Assembly (NCBI RefSeq): GCF_017942085.1
Contig: NZ_JAGKSP010000010.1
Location: forward strand, 158,880-222,879
Source of the DNA: Paenibacillus lignilyticus
GTDB taxonomy: Bacteria > Bacillota > Bacilli > Paenibacillales > Paenibacillaceae
Length of the DNA: 64,000 nt
Direction of reading: 5' to 3'
This document shows, piece by piece, positions 34,657 through 43,757 of this stretch (position 1 is the stretch's first letter; every line of letters starts with the position of its first letter). The position numbers were made by a program, and so were the translations under genes. The notes below the pieces were generated by a model. That model had not been told where the DNA came from. It worked only from the letters and a program-made list of their open reading frames with translations, and did not search any database.

Positions 34657-35487
34657 ATGAAAAAGTGGTATATTATAGCTATTCTTACATTAGTGACGGC
34701 AGTAATTCTCTCTGGTTGTGGCGCGAAGAACAACAATAACACAAACACAGGCAGCGAAGCAGGCAACAGCAGTGAAGATACAACGTACAAATTTGCAACA
34801 GATGCAGCTTATGCTCCAATGGAATATATGGACAAAGACAAAATCACAGGCTTTGATATCGAGTTCCTTGAGGCTGTTATGGCTGAAGCCGGCGTGAAGT
34901 ATGAAGTGGACAACACGGGCTGGGACGGCATGCTGGAAGGCGTGAAGCAAGGCACGGAATATCACGCGGGTGTCTCCAGTATTTCGATTACCGATGACCG
35001 CAAGCAAACGTACGACTACTCGATGCCGTATTTTGAATCGATCAACGTGATCATGGTGAAAGAGGGCAGCGACATCAAGAGCGCCCTTGACCTGAAGGAT
35101 AAGAAAGTTGCGGTTCAAAGCGGTACGACGGCGGATACGCTTATGACGAAGATCATGGGTAACAGCAACACGGATTTGAAGAAGTTCGACAGCAATGCAG
35201 TAGCTTTGCTTGAGCTTGATCAAGGCGGCGCGGATGCGGTTGTTGCCGATATCGCGATCGTTCGCGATTACATTAAGAATAACCCGGACAAGAAATACGC
35301 GGAAATTTCCGATACAACAAACTTCACGCCGGAGTATTACGGCATTCTGTATCCGAAAGGCAGCGATTTGAAAGCGAAGCTGGATCCGGCGATCAAAACG
35401 ATCATCGAGAACGGCAAATATGCAGAAGTGTATAAAAAATGGTTCGGCGAAGAGCCGAATACGGCTAATCTGCTAAACGCGAAGTAA
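34657..35487 (+). CDS. Polar amino acid ABC transporter binding lipoprotein (family 3)
   Basis: A 276-residue lipoprotein with signal VTAVILSGCG (Cys21) and an Asn-rich linker, preceded by GGGGGAAG. The family 3 solute-binding fold is clear: YKFATDAAYAPMEYMD, ITGFDIEFLEAVMAEAG, VSSISITDDRKQTYDYSMPY, then VAVQSGTTADTL. The Arg-containing DDRKQ binds the ligand carboxylate and an Asp later the amino group, as in Gln/Arg/His-binding proteins. It is followed by a permease and an ATPase. The exact amino acid cannot be read from the sequence. Confidence 0.93.
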   Translation: MKKWYIIAILTLVTAVILSGCGAKNNNNTNTGSEAGNSSEDTTYKFATDAAYAPMEYMDKDKITGFDIEFLEAVMAEAGVKYEVDNTGWDGMLEGVKQGTEYHAGVSSISITDDRKQTYDYSMPYFESINVIMVKEGSDIKSALDLKDKKVAVQSGTTADTLMTKIMGNSNTDLKKFDSNAVALLELDQGGADAVVADIAIVRDYIKNNPDKKYAEISDTTNFTPEYYGILYPKGSDLKAKLDPAIKTIIENGKYAEVYKKWFGEEPNTANLLNAK

Positions 35488-35497
35488 TAGGGACGCG

Positions 35498-35535
35498 AAG
35501 GGCATGCGTTATTGGCGCATGTCCTTTGTTCTTGT
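35498..35535 (+). terminator. Intercistronic attenuator in the amino acid ABC operon
   Basis: AAGGGCATGCG pairs with CGCATGTCCTT, then TTGTTCTTG. It follows the binding-protein stop by 11 bp and would raise binding-protein over permease expression. Confidence 0.7.
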
Positions 35536-35610
35536 CAGTAAAGGAAGTACTAGTATTCGCTGTAGCTTAGGCTAATCATCGGTGTAGAGAAGACGAAAGG
35601 GCGAATTAGG

Positions 35611-36258
35611 ATGGATTTTAGATTTGATATTATTTGGGATTACGCGCCGCTTCTACTGAAGGGGACGATGTACACAATCTTAATTTCTTTATCGGGCATT
35701 CTGCTTGGTTCAATTCTGGGTTTGATCGTTAGCTTCGGCAAAATGTCGAGTCGCTGGTTCTTGCGGTGGCCGATGCAGTCTTACATCAACTTCTTCCGCG
35801 GTACTCCGCTGCTCGTGCAGATTTATATCGTGCACTTCGGTCTTATTCCGCTCGTTTACGGTAAAACGAATGCGATTATCGCCGCTATTACCGCCTTATC
35901 CTTGAACGCAGCAGCCTACACGGCTGAAATATACAGGGCTGGTATTCAGTCCATCGACAAAGGTCAGACGGAAGCGGCCAAGTCGCTTGGGATGACCCAT
36001 GCGCAAACGATGCGTTTCATCGTGCTTCCGCAGGCGATCAAACGAATGATTCCGGCTTTCGGCAACGAATTTATCGTCCTGGTGAAGGACTCCTCGCTGG
36101 TCGCGCTTATTACGGCGCCTGAGATTATGTATTGGAGCAACGTCATGAAAGGGCAGTACATCCGTGTATGGGAGCCGTACCTGACAGCTGCGTTCATTTA
36201 CTTCATTCTTACTTACTCATTAAGCAAGCTGCTCAATGCATTGGAAAGGAAAGTGTAA
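35611..36258 (+). CDS. Amino acid ABC transporter permease (HisM/GlnP type)
   Basis: A 215-residue permease with about five helices. FRGTPLLVQIYIVHFGL is the family signature, and the EAA loop reads TEAAKSLGMTHAQTMRFIV followed by LPQAIKRMIP. The stop overlaps the ATPase start by one base (TAATG), so translation is coupled. A single permease gene suggests a homodimeric channel. Confidence 0.93.
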   Translation: MDFRFDIIWDYAPLLLKGTMYTILISLSGILLGSILGLIVSFGKMSSRWFLRWPMQSYINFFRGTPLLVQIYIVHFGLIPLVYGKTNAIIAAITALSLNAAAYTAEIYRAGIQSIDKGQTEAAKSLGMTHAQTMRFIVLPQAIKRMIPAFGNEFIVLVKDSSLVALITAPEIMYWSNVMKGQYIRVWEPYLTAAFIYFILTYSLSKLLNALERKV

Positions 36259-36995
36259 TGCACATGAGTCCAATCATTCAAGTTACCGGGTTGTCTAAGG
36301 CGTTCGGCTCGAACGTCGTGCTCAAAGATATTAATGTCGACATCAACAGCCAAGAGGTTGTCGTTGTCATTGGCCCTTCCGGATCAGGCAAATCGACGTT
36401 TCTGCGTTGCCTTAACCTGTTGGAAGAGCCGACAGGCGGCAACATTGTGATCGAAGGCCAATCGCTTATGGACAAGAATACGAGCATTACAAGTGTTCGT
36501 ACCGAGGTTGGCATGGTGTTTCAACAGTTCAATCTGTTCCCGCATCTGAAGGTGCTGGACAATATTACGCTGGGCCCTATTCAAATTCGCAAATGGCCGG
36601 CTCAGAAAGCACGCGCCAAGGCGATGGAGCTTCTCGAGAAGGTAGGCTTGGCTGACAAAGCGAACGCTTATCCGGCTTCGCTCTCCGGCGGTCAATCCCA
36701 GCGCGTCGCGATTGCGCGCGCGCTTGCGATGGAGCCGAAGATCATGCTCTTCGACGAGCCGACATCGGCGCTCGACCCGGAGATGGTCGGCGAGGTGCTT
36801 GCCGTCATGAAGCAGCTGGCGAAAGAAGGCATGACGATGGTCGTCGTCACGCACGAGATGGGCTTCGCCCGCGAAGTAGGCGACCGCGTCATCTTCATGG
36901 AGCAGGGCTACATCGTCGAGCAAGGCACGCCGGCGCAGATCTTCGAGCGTCCGCAGCAGGAACGGACGAAGGCGTTCTTGTCGAAGGTGCTGTAA
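36258..36995 (+). CDS. Amino acid ABC transporter ATP-binding protein (GlnQ type)
   Basis: A 245-residue ATPase. Walker A is GPSGSGKSTFLRCLN, the Q-loop region MVFQQFNLFPH, signature LSGGQSQRVAIARAL, Walker B IMLFDEPTSALDPEMVGEVL and the switch His in VVVTHEMGFAREV. I chose the ATG at 36258 overlapping the permease stop, seven bases after AAAGGA; the longer open frame begins within the permease. It energises the preceding permease and binding protein. Confidence 0.95.
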   Translation: MHMSPIIQVTGLSKAFGSNVVLKDINVDINSQEVVVVIGPSGSGKSTFLRCLNLLEEPTGGNIVIEGQSLMDKNTSITSVRTEVGMVFQQFNLFPHLKVLDNITLGPIQIRKWPAQKARAKAMELLEKVGLADKANAYPASLSGGQSQRVAIARALAMEPKIMLFDEPTSALDPEMVGEVLAVMKQLAKEGMTMVVVTHEMGFAREVGDRVIFMEQGYIVEQGTPAQIFERPQQERTKAFLSKVL

Positions 36996-37038
36996 GGAAC
37001 GGAAGAATGAGTGGCTGTAGTAGGAGATTATCGTTTGC

Positions 37039-38571
37039 ATGTCGAACCATGTAACTATGACTACACTAACGAAAGAAACCAACAAATCGGATTCACTTCC
37101 ATATGGCTTATTGACGGCCTACCTCTGGGTAGGTGCGTTCTGCGCAGGGTACTTCTTTGAAGTACCCTTTTTGTCGTTAAATGCGCTGCTCTTTATTGGT
37201 TTGGCTTTTTGTATTTGGCGTTCCGTGCCGCTGCGGGTGACGATGCTTCATGGTTGGTTGCTGCTGCTAATTAGCTGCTATTGGCTATCCTGCATCTATG
37301 CGGTCGATTTGGAAGGGGCGATCCTGGAAGCAGGGCGAATGTCGAGCTTATTGCCAGTAGCTTTGATGTTTGCTTCACTGTCTGTAGGCAAACGAGACGC
37401 GCTTATGAGGCAGTGGGCGTGGCTTGGTGCTTTCCTAACGGTATGGGGACTTGCGTTTGGATTATTTCGAGAAGGACGGTTGGAGTCGACATTTGGCTAT
37501 GCCAATGTGCTGGCAATCATACTCCTATCTGGAATGGGACTGGGATGGCGTGCTTATTTGCAAGGGAAAGGGAAACGATATATTGCCCTTATCACAGTCC
37601 AAGGCATCGGGCTGTTTCTTACTCAGTCACGTGCGGTATTGCTGTTGTTGCTGCTCTTTGCAGCCATTGAAGCGGCACGATATTGGCGTCGTAATGATCG
37701 TAAGCCGATTAGAGGCCGGGCAGCTGTCGTGGTGGGGCTTGGGTTGCTTGTTCTATTCGTGGCCATTGCTGCGGCTGGACTACGATATACGAGCCGAGTC
37801 ATGAACATAAGCTGGGGGACTGCTGAATTTGAACTTCGCCGCATCTATTGGAATGACAGCTGGCAGTTGATAAAACAGCATTGGCTGCTTGGGTATGGCG
37901 GTGGAGGCTGGGCAATCGTGCATCCTCCGGGTTATTTCGTGAAATACGTCCATCAATTCTATTTGCAATTGTGGCTCGATGTAGGTTTGCCGGGTTTGCT
38001 GGCTTTTGTGGGCTTGGTAGTGTTTATCCTACGCTTGGGGTTACGTGGCGGATCCCAAACTACGTTATCGCTATTGTTGACTATCATCATATTGCTGCAT
38101 ATTGCATTCGATATCGAACTCGCGTTTCCGCTGTGCTTCGGACTGTTTGTAATGATTGGTGCTGAGATGCTGCCGGAGGATGAAGGGAAGCGAAGCGCTG
38201 GGCGAGGCGTGCGAATTGCAATTCTTGTGCTCTGCCTGCTTTCGGCGGTCGGCTTCAGTTGGAGTGCGGTCGGATATAGCTTGATGGCACAAGGTGTCAC
38301 AGCAGCTTCGACTCCTGCTGCGGATAAGCTGGAACGAGCTTCATCGGCTCTTGAAAAGGCAGGGCAATTACTGCCTTGGGCACATTCCGTCCATTATGAG
38401 TTGGCTAAAGCATATGTCAATTACGTTAATGAGACTAAAGACCGCAACTTCATAGAAGCGGCCGGCCGAGAAATAGATCTAGCGAATCGGATGCTTCCCG
38501 AGTACTCGGTCTATCAGCGGATGCAGAAGTCTATTTTTTCTACACAAAATCTTAAAAAATGGGAACGTTGA
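37039..38571 (+). CDS. O-antigen ligase/polymerase-like membrane protein
   Basis: A 510-residue polytopic protein with at least ten hydrophobic segments. A long extracytoplasmic loop contains RRIYWNDSWQLIKQHWLLGY and GGGWAIVHPPGYFVKYVHQF, which matches the Wzy_C/WaaL signature with its conserved Arg and His. After the last helix a cytoplasmic or external helical tail (about 420-510, resembling a TPR stub) follows. TAGGAG is 12 bases upstream of the ATG. Such proteins ligate or polymerise polysaccharide chains. The next gene encodes a huge SLH surface protein, so the pair may build or decorate the cell wall; that is inference. Base composition is more AT-rich than upstream genes. Confidence 0.8.
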   Translation: MSNHVTMTTLTKETNKSDSLPYGLLTAYLWVGAFCAGYFFEVPFLSLNALLFIGLAFCIWRSVPLRVTMLHGWLLLLISCYWLSCIYAVDLEGAILEAGRMSSLLPVALMFASLSVGKRDALMRQWAWLGAFLTVWGLAFGLFREGRLESTFGYANVLAIILLSGMGLGWRAYLQGKGKRYIALITVQGIGLFLTQSRAVLLLLLLFAAIEAARYWRRNDRKPIRGRAAVVVGLGLLVLFVAIAAAGLRYTSRVMNISWGTAEFELRRIYWNDSWQLIKQHWLLGYGGGGWAIVHPPGYFVKYVHQFYLQLWLDVGLPGLLAFVGLVVFILRLGLRGGSQTTLSLLLTIIILLHIAFDIELAFPLCFGLFVMIGAEMLPEDEGKRSAGRGVRIAILVLCLLSAVGFSWSAVGYSLMAQGVTAASTPAADKLERASSALEKAGQLLPWAHSVHYELAKAYVNYVNETKDRNFIEAAGREIDLANRMLPEYSVYQRMQKSIFSTQNLKKWER

Positions 38572-38642
38572 TCTATTTAATTGTTGAAATATGGTAGGTT
38601 GTCTCTTAATATGGGAAGGTATACATCTACTAGGGGGAATAA

Positions 38643-41600
38643 ATGTTGAAACGATCCATTATGCGCAGAATAAGCATCGCTGTGTTGAGCTGCTTACTGC
38701 TCACTATTTGCATGCCGGTTTTGGCTTATGCAGCCAGCTTCATCAAGATTGATTATGACGCATCTACCGGAAATATTTCCGGCGAGATTTATTCGGACTC
38801 CGATACGGTCGGATTGTCGCTAAGTGAGAATGGAGAATTTCTCGACATCGCAGATAAGGTGAACATAACGCCAGGTTCATACTTAGTGCGTGACAATGTT
38901 TACGTTCGTGACGATGTTTATTCGTATCGAATTCATGGCAATATCGGAACGGGGCATATTCTGGATAAAATATCGGTGCATGAGGGACCGGATCTTTCGA
39001 AGGTAACCGAGTTGACGCCATCCGTAAGGGATGATGTCTATTATTCGGCTGAGAAGAATGATGCTCCGCCTGTGCCGGAGATCCATGGCGGATTTGATTA
39101 CTGGTATGAATCCGGTAAGACGAATGTATCCTTTACATGGTACGCTCCGATAATATTTGATCTGGACCACTTTAATGTATATATGGACGGAGTCAAAATA
39201 GGTGAATCGACAAGCGCCTACTACGAGGTGCTGCAGCTAGAGCCGCTAAGCGTACATAGTTTTGAAGTTTCGATAGTAGATACTAAGGGTCAAGAATCGC
39301 AGAAGAGTAAGCCCTACAAACTGCGTATTCAAAGCTACTTTAACCAACTCGAATTTATGAACGAAAAACCAAAGGGCTATACGTTGCAGGCCGGGGACTC
39401 CCTTGTAACGCTCAATCCGATTGATCAAAATGCTGAATCTATTTATTCGAATGATGCAACTGTATCTTATTTGACTGTCTTGCTTGGACAAGCATCGACG
39501 GGCAAAGCTTCCGTACCGTTTACGTTGAATCAAGAACACCTGTCTGCATCCGATTTCGAGTTGGTTGATAGTCAGAATAACAGTCTTCCTATTAGTACTC
39601 TGACTATCTACCCTATAGATGGAAACTATTATTTAGCCGTTGAAATCGACGGAGGATGGGATTTCTCTGAGACGTATATATTGCGAATGGCGGACTCCAT
39701 CGATGGCGATGAAATCAGCTTGCCAGATGCGAATTCTAACTCTCTATTGATGGCTGCTTATCTGACCGATAACAGTTTCTCTGATTTAACACAAGTGTTC
39801 TTCAGTGACTACAAGACGGACTTGGTTGTAGGCGATCCCACACTTATCCCAAATCCGGGCCCTGTGCTTAAACCGGGATATGGGTATTGGCACAATGAGG
39901 AAGGGACTCATTTAGACATTAATTGGGAAGATGAGAACGCGGCGAATGTCGATCATTATAATATTTATCAAAATGGGGTAAAAGTTGGCGAATCCTCGAC
40001 TTTATCCTATACCTTCAATCAAATTAAACCGCTTAGTATTCAAAGTTTCGAGGTTACCGCGGTAAATAGCGCAGGTATCGAATCCGAGAAGAGCAAACCT
40101 TATAAACTTCGTGTACCTAGCCCGTACAACAGGCTTGATTTTATTAATGAAAAGCCGAAGGGCTATACCATGAAGGCCGGAGATGTTCTTGTCACATTCA
40201 ATCCAATCAATAAATCGGCTGATAGTATGTATTCAGACGATGCTACTCAATCCTATTTTATGGTTCATCTTGGCGGAGTGCACGCATATGTCAATGGAGA
40301 GTGGAGTACCGTTCCATTCACTTTGAATCGAGCTCATCTGACAGCAGCGGATTTTCAATTGGTTGATAGTCAAGGAAAACAAATGCCAATCCGCGGTATG
40401 AACGTCAATGGGGAAGACGAGCCTTACCTGTCATTTACAATTGATAGCGGATTAGATTTTTCTGAAACGTACACCCTGCAGCTGTCAGGCTCTATTTACG
40501 GAGATGAAATCAAACTGCCGGATACGGTTACGAATTCGATGTTAATGTCCGCCTATCTATCCGATAATGATTATGACAATGGTACCAATATCACTTTCGG
40601 AGATATCGACTCTGAGCTGGTGTTGACCGATGGATCAGATGTAACGGCACCGGCAAAACCGACCGCCCTGGAAGGACTGGCAGGCGATAAGTCGATTACG
40701 GTATCGTGGGCTGCGAATTCAGAGGAAGATTTGAATAACTATAAGATTTATCTGGATGGTAAATTCTTCGCACAAAGACCGGCAGATACGACAAGTTATA
40801 CCTTAACCGGATTGGAGAATTTCAGGTCCTATAACGTCAGTGTCTCTGCGGTTGATCATGCGGGCAATGAATCGCCTCAAGCTTCTATCACATCTATGCC
40901 TGAAGGATCCCCGGCGATACCGGTTTTTGAGAATCAATATGGCTTTTCATATGATGGCGGAGAGACGAGCTTATCAATTCAGTGGTTAAATGTAGGAGCG
41001 GCAATAGGACTAGATCATTTCAATGTGTATCAGAATGGTAAAAAAATAGGTGAAACCACGCAAAAGATATTTTTTATTCATAATCTTGCACCGCTTAGCC
41101 TCCAAAGCTTTGAGGTTACAGCAGTAGGTACGAACGGAATGGAATCGGACAAGAGTGATGCATTTAGGATTCGAATTCCGAGTGTGTTTAACAGCATTGG
41201 TTTTATTAACAGCAAACCTAAGGGCTACAAGCTGAAAGCGGGGGATACTCTCGCTACGTTTAATCCAATCAGTAAATCGGCTGAAACCATTTATACAGAC
41301 GATGCTACTACTTCCTTTTTGAGTATTGGACTTAACGGTGTGAGTTCTCTAAATGCAGGTGAGCGTATTACGATTCCTTTTACCTTGAATAAAGAACACA
41401 TATCGGCATCCGACTTTGAGTTGGTTGATAGCCATGGCACCGAATATCCAATAAGCAGCGTGGAAATTTTCGGTGAGGAAGATTATCACTTGTATTTCAT
41501 AATCGATAGCGGATTGGATTTCTCTGAGACCTATAAGCTTCGGATGACGGATTCTATTGATGGGGATGAAATTCGTCTGCCTGATACCATTTCGAATGCG

Positions 41601-43379
41601 ATGGAAATGTCTGCTAATCTTACAGACAACGATCATGAGGAACTGTTCACATTCGTGAATTTCGCAGATGCCCGCTATGATCTTGTTGTGGGCAATGAAG
41701 CACCTTTAAAACCGACGGGACTGGAAAGTATTGCCGGTGACGGCAATGTAACCGTGTCCTGGACGGCGAATACGGAAGCAGACTTGGCCGGATATAACGT
41801 ATATCGAGACGGCACGTTGGTGACGGCAAGCCCGATCACGGCGACAAGTCTCAAGCTTAATGATTTGGAAAATGGCAAGACGTATCAAATCAAGGTTACT
41901 GCAGTAGATACGGCAGGCAATGAGTCGGAGCAAGCTGCAGTCAGCGCTACGCCACACGATCAAACAGCACCAAAGAAACCGACAGGATTGCAAGCTTCTG
42001 AAGGTGACGGCAATGTAACCGTGTCCTGGACAGCGAATACGGAAGCAGACTTGGCCGGATATAACGTATATCGGGACGGCACGTTGGTGACGGCAAGCCC
42101 AATCACAGCGACAAGTCTTAAGCTTAACGATTTGGAAAATGGCAAAGCGTATCAAATCAAGGTTGCTGCGGTAGATAAATCCGGCAATGAGTCGGAGCAA
42201 GCTTCGGTAAGCGCAACGCCACACGTAAGCATTATAATAGGTGGGGGCGGAGGAATTGTTATGCCGTCCACTCCTGAAGTACCGGGTACCACAGTAGTAG
42301 CTCCAGGCGATCTTAAGAAAGATGGAGATAAAGTAATTGTCGAGCTTGGAAAAGATGACTCAGGTGTACTACTTCCGGCAAGCGCCGATGCATATACCGG
42401 CGCAAGTGAAATTACGGTCGGAAATGATACGGTGTCTGCAGTGATTCCAAATGAGTTGATTACGGAGCTGCAAGGGATGATACCTGCAGATGCATTGAAG
42501 GATGCACAAATCTCATTCTCCTTCGAGAAAGCATCGGAAGACACTGTTAAATCCGTGCTTAATGGTGGTGCCGGAACGGTGAATACCAATGTGAAACTAG
42601 CCGGAGATGTTTTTGAATTCACGCTCTCCATCAAGACCAAGGACGGTAAAGAAGTGAAGCTGTCCCAATTCGATGCTCCGATTACGCTGAAGTTGAAAGT
42701 AGCTGATGGTGCAAAGACCGACCTGCTTGGCGTGTACTACATCGGCGACGATGGTAAGCTGGAGTATGTCGGCGGTAAATTGGTAGATGGCTTCTTGGTA
42801 GCGGATGTAAGCCACTTCAGTAAATACGCGGTTCTGGAATTTAAGAAAACCTACAGCGATATTAGTGCAACCCACTGGGCAGCGGATGCTATTGCGAAGC
42901 TTTCCGCAGAGCACGTGGTAGAAGGCGTAACCGATTCGTTGTTTGGACCGACGAAAGAAGTAACTCGCGCTGAGTTTGCAGCTTTCTTGGCACGCAAGCT
43001 GAACCTTAAAGCAAGTGGCAAGAATAAGTTCAGCGACGTAGCAAGCGGCAAATGGTATGCAGATGAAGTGACGGCAGCAGCCGAAGCGGGAATTGTGCAA
43101 GGGCGTACCGCAACAACTTTCGCACCAGATGCGAAGGTAACCCGTGAAGAGATGGTCGTCATGCTGATGAAAGCATACGAGATCATCTCCGGCAAGAAAG
43201 CGGACGCTCAGTCGGCCGATGCGTCGTTTGCGGATCAGAGCTCCATCAGCGCATGGGCTGCAAATGCAGTAAATGCAGCATCCAGCCTTGGTATGGTCCA
43301 AGGTCGCGAACAGAATATGTTCCTACCGAAAGGTTACGCAACTCGCGCAGAAGCGGCGCTTCTGATCGCGAAACTGTAA
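38643..43379 (+). CDS. Large S-layer homology domain protein with repeated modules and Fn3 domains
   Basis: A 1578-residue exported protein. The signal peptide ends MPVLAYA near residue 30. Three related modules of about 250 residues follow (about 140-395, 400-660, 770-1015), each opening with a Fn3-like strand set (HFNVYMDGVKIGE) and containing PKGYTLQAGDSLVTLNPI and DFSETYILRMADSIDGDEI. Fn3-like domains lie near 672-765, 1020-1108 and 1109-1198; the last two are almost identical. A Gly-rich linker precedes an unknown beta domain and three SLH domains (from about 1404, 1462 and 1528; FSDVASGKWYADEV, VTRAEFAAFLARKL) that bind pyruvylated secondary wall polymer. No catalytic domain is recognised; adhesion or a structural role is likely. 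Confidence 0.9.
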   Translation: MLKRSIMRRISIAVLSCLLLTICMPVLAYAASFIKIDYDASTGNISGEIYSDSDTVGLSLSENGEFLDIADKVNITPGSYLVRDNVYVRDDVYSYRIHGNIGTGHILDKISVHEGPDLSKVTELTPSVRDDVYYSAEKNDAPPVPEIHGGFDYWYESGKTNVSFTWYAPIIFDLDHFNVYMDGVKIGESTSAYYEVLQLEPLSVHSFEVSIVDTKGQESQKSKPYKLRIQSYFNQLEFMNEKPKGYTLQAGDSLVTLNPIDQNAESIYSNDATVSYLTVLLGQASTGKASVPFTLNQEHLSASDFELVDSQNNSLPISTLTIYPIDGNYYLAVEIDGGWDFSETYILRMADSIDGDEISLPDANSNSLLMAAYLTDNSFSDLTQVFFSDYKTDLVVGDPTLIPNPGPVLKPGYGYWHNEEGTHLDINWEDENAANVDHYNIYQNGVKVGESSTLSYTFNQIKPLSIQSFEVTAVNSAGIESEKSKPYKLRVPSPYNRLDFINEKPKGYTMKAGDVLVTFNPINKSADSMYSDDATQSYFMVHLGGVHAYVNGEWSTVPFTLNRAHLTAADFQLVDSQGKQMPIRGMNVNGEDEPYLSFTIDSGLDFSETYTLQLSGSIYGDEIKLPDTVTNSMLMSAYLSDNDYDNGTNITFGDIDSELVLTDGSDVTAPAKPTALEGLAGDKSITVSWAANSEEDLNNYKIYLDGKFFAQRPADTTSYTLTGLENFRSYNVSVSAVDHAGNESPQASITSMPEGSPAIPVFENQYGFSYDGGETSLSIQWLNVGAAIGLDHFNVYQNGKKIGETTQKIFFIHNLAPLSLQSFEVTAVGTNGMESDKSDAFRIRIPSVFNSIGFINSKPKGYKLKAGDTLATFNPISKSAETIYTDDATTSFLSIGLNGVSSLNAGERITIPFTLNKEHISASDFELVDSHGTEYPISSVEIFGEEDYHLYFIIDSGLDFSETYKLRMTDSIDGDEIRLPDTISNAMEMSANLTDNDHEELFTFVNFADARYDLVVGNEAPLKPTGLESIAGDGNVTVSWTANTEADLAGYNVYRDGTLVTASPITATSLKLNDLENGKTYQIKVTAVDTAGNESEQAAVSATPHDQTAPKKPTGLQASEGDGNVTVSWTANTEADLAGYNVYRDGTLVTASPITATSLKLNDLENGKAYQIKVAAVDKSGNESEQASVSATPHVSIIIGGGGGIVMPSTPEVPGTTVVAPGDLKKDGDKVIVELGKDDSGVLLPASADAYTGASEITVGNDTVSAVIPNELITELQGMIPADALKDAQISFSFEKASEDTVKSVLNGGAGTVNTNVKLAGDVFEFTLSIKTKDGKEVKLSQFDAPITLKLKVADGAKTDLLGVYYIGDDGKLEYVGGKLVDGFLVADVSHFSKYAVLEFKKTYSDISATHWAADAIAKLSAEHVVEGVTDSLFGPTKEVTRAEFAAFLARKLNLKASGKNKFSDVASGKWYADEVTAAAEAGIVQGRTATTFAPDAKVTREEMVVMLMKAYEIISGKKADAQSADASFADQSSISAWAANAVNAASSLGMVQGREQNMFLPKGYATRAEAALLIAKL
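41736..42234 (+). repeat. 267-bp tandem duplication of an Fn3 domain
   Basis: Starting at GGTGACGGCAATGTAACCG (41736) and again at 42003, two 89-codon copies are nearly identical over most of their length, including the stretch encoding TEADLAGYNVYRDGTLV. The few differences cluster at codons for GKT/GKA and DTAG/DKSG, indicating a recent duplication or gene conversion. Confidence 0.93.
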
Positions 43380-43436
43380 TTGCATTGCAGGAAGCAAGAA
43401 GCACCGTTCCGATTAAGGATTGGTGGTCCGTTTATA

Positions 43437-43470
43437 GAGAAACCCACGTTATCCATAACGTGGGTTTCTC
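43437..43470 (+). terminator. Perfect-stem hairpin after the SLH gene
   Basis: GAGAAACCCACGTTAT and its exact complement form a 16-bp stem with almost no loop. The following run is only CTTGTTG, so termination may be weak, but no other terminator follows the SLH gene. Confidence 0.65.
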
Positions 43471-43506
43471 CTTGTTGTCGGTACAAAATTCGAGCTTCGG
43501 CCATAT

Positions 43507-43690
43507 GTAACGGTTGTGACAGCGGCTATTTTCCATTAAAAGTCCGTTTTTATTCTCTAACGGTTGCCACCGAGTCTATATGGGCATTTTCGTATCAAAT
43601 TTGACCATTTTGCTTGATATAACGGCTGTCACAACCGTTACAATCTTAAAAGCGGTTTTTCTTATGAAATAGGCTCGCTGGCAACCGTTA
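43507..43690. repeat. Four inverted AACGGTTG/CAACCGTT elements in about 51-bp pairs
   Basis: GTAACGGTTGTGACAGC (43507-43523) is repeated exactly in reverse complement at 43625-43641. TAACGGTTGCCACCGAG (43558-43574) recurs in reverse complement with one mismatch at 43674-43690. Cores within each pair are 51 and 50 bp apart. The order A, B, A', B' allows interleaved or, through the shared AACGGTTG core, nested pairing. The region lies between two gene 3' ends. Confidence 0.9.
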
Positions 43691-43705
43691 CAATTTGTCT
43701 TAAAC

Positions 43706-43755
43706 AAAAAATGGCTGCCCGAGAGGGAATTTCTCTTCTCAAGCAGCCATTTCTT
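43706..43755 (-). terminator. Terminator of the aminopeptidase gene
   Basis: On the minus strand AAATGGCTGC pairs with GCAGCCATTT, with an inner GAGAAG/CTCTC pairing, followed by TTTT. Confidence 0.85.
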
Positions 43756-43757
43756 TA

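Noticed and set aside
43437..43470. Transposon end or attachment site
   Set aside because: The perfect hairpin lies directly after the SLH stop and there is no transposase, target duplication or partner end; a terminator explains it.
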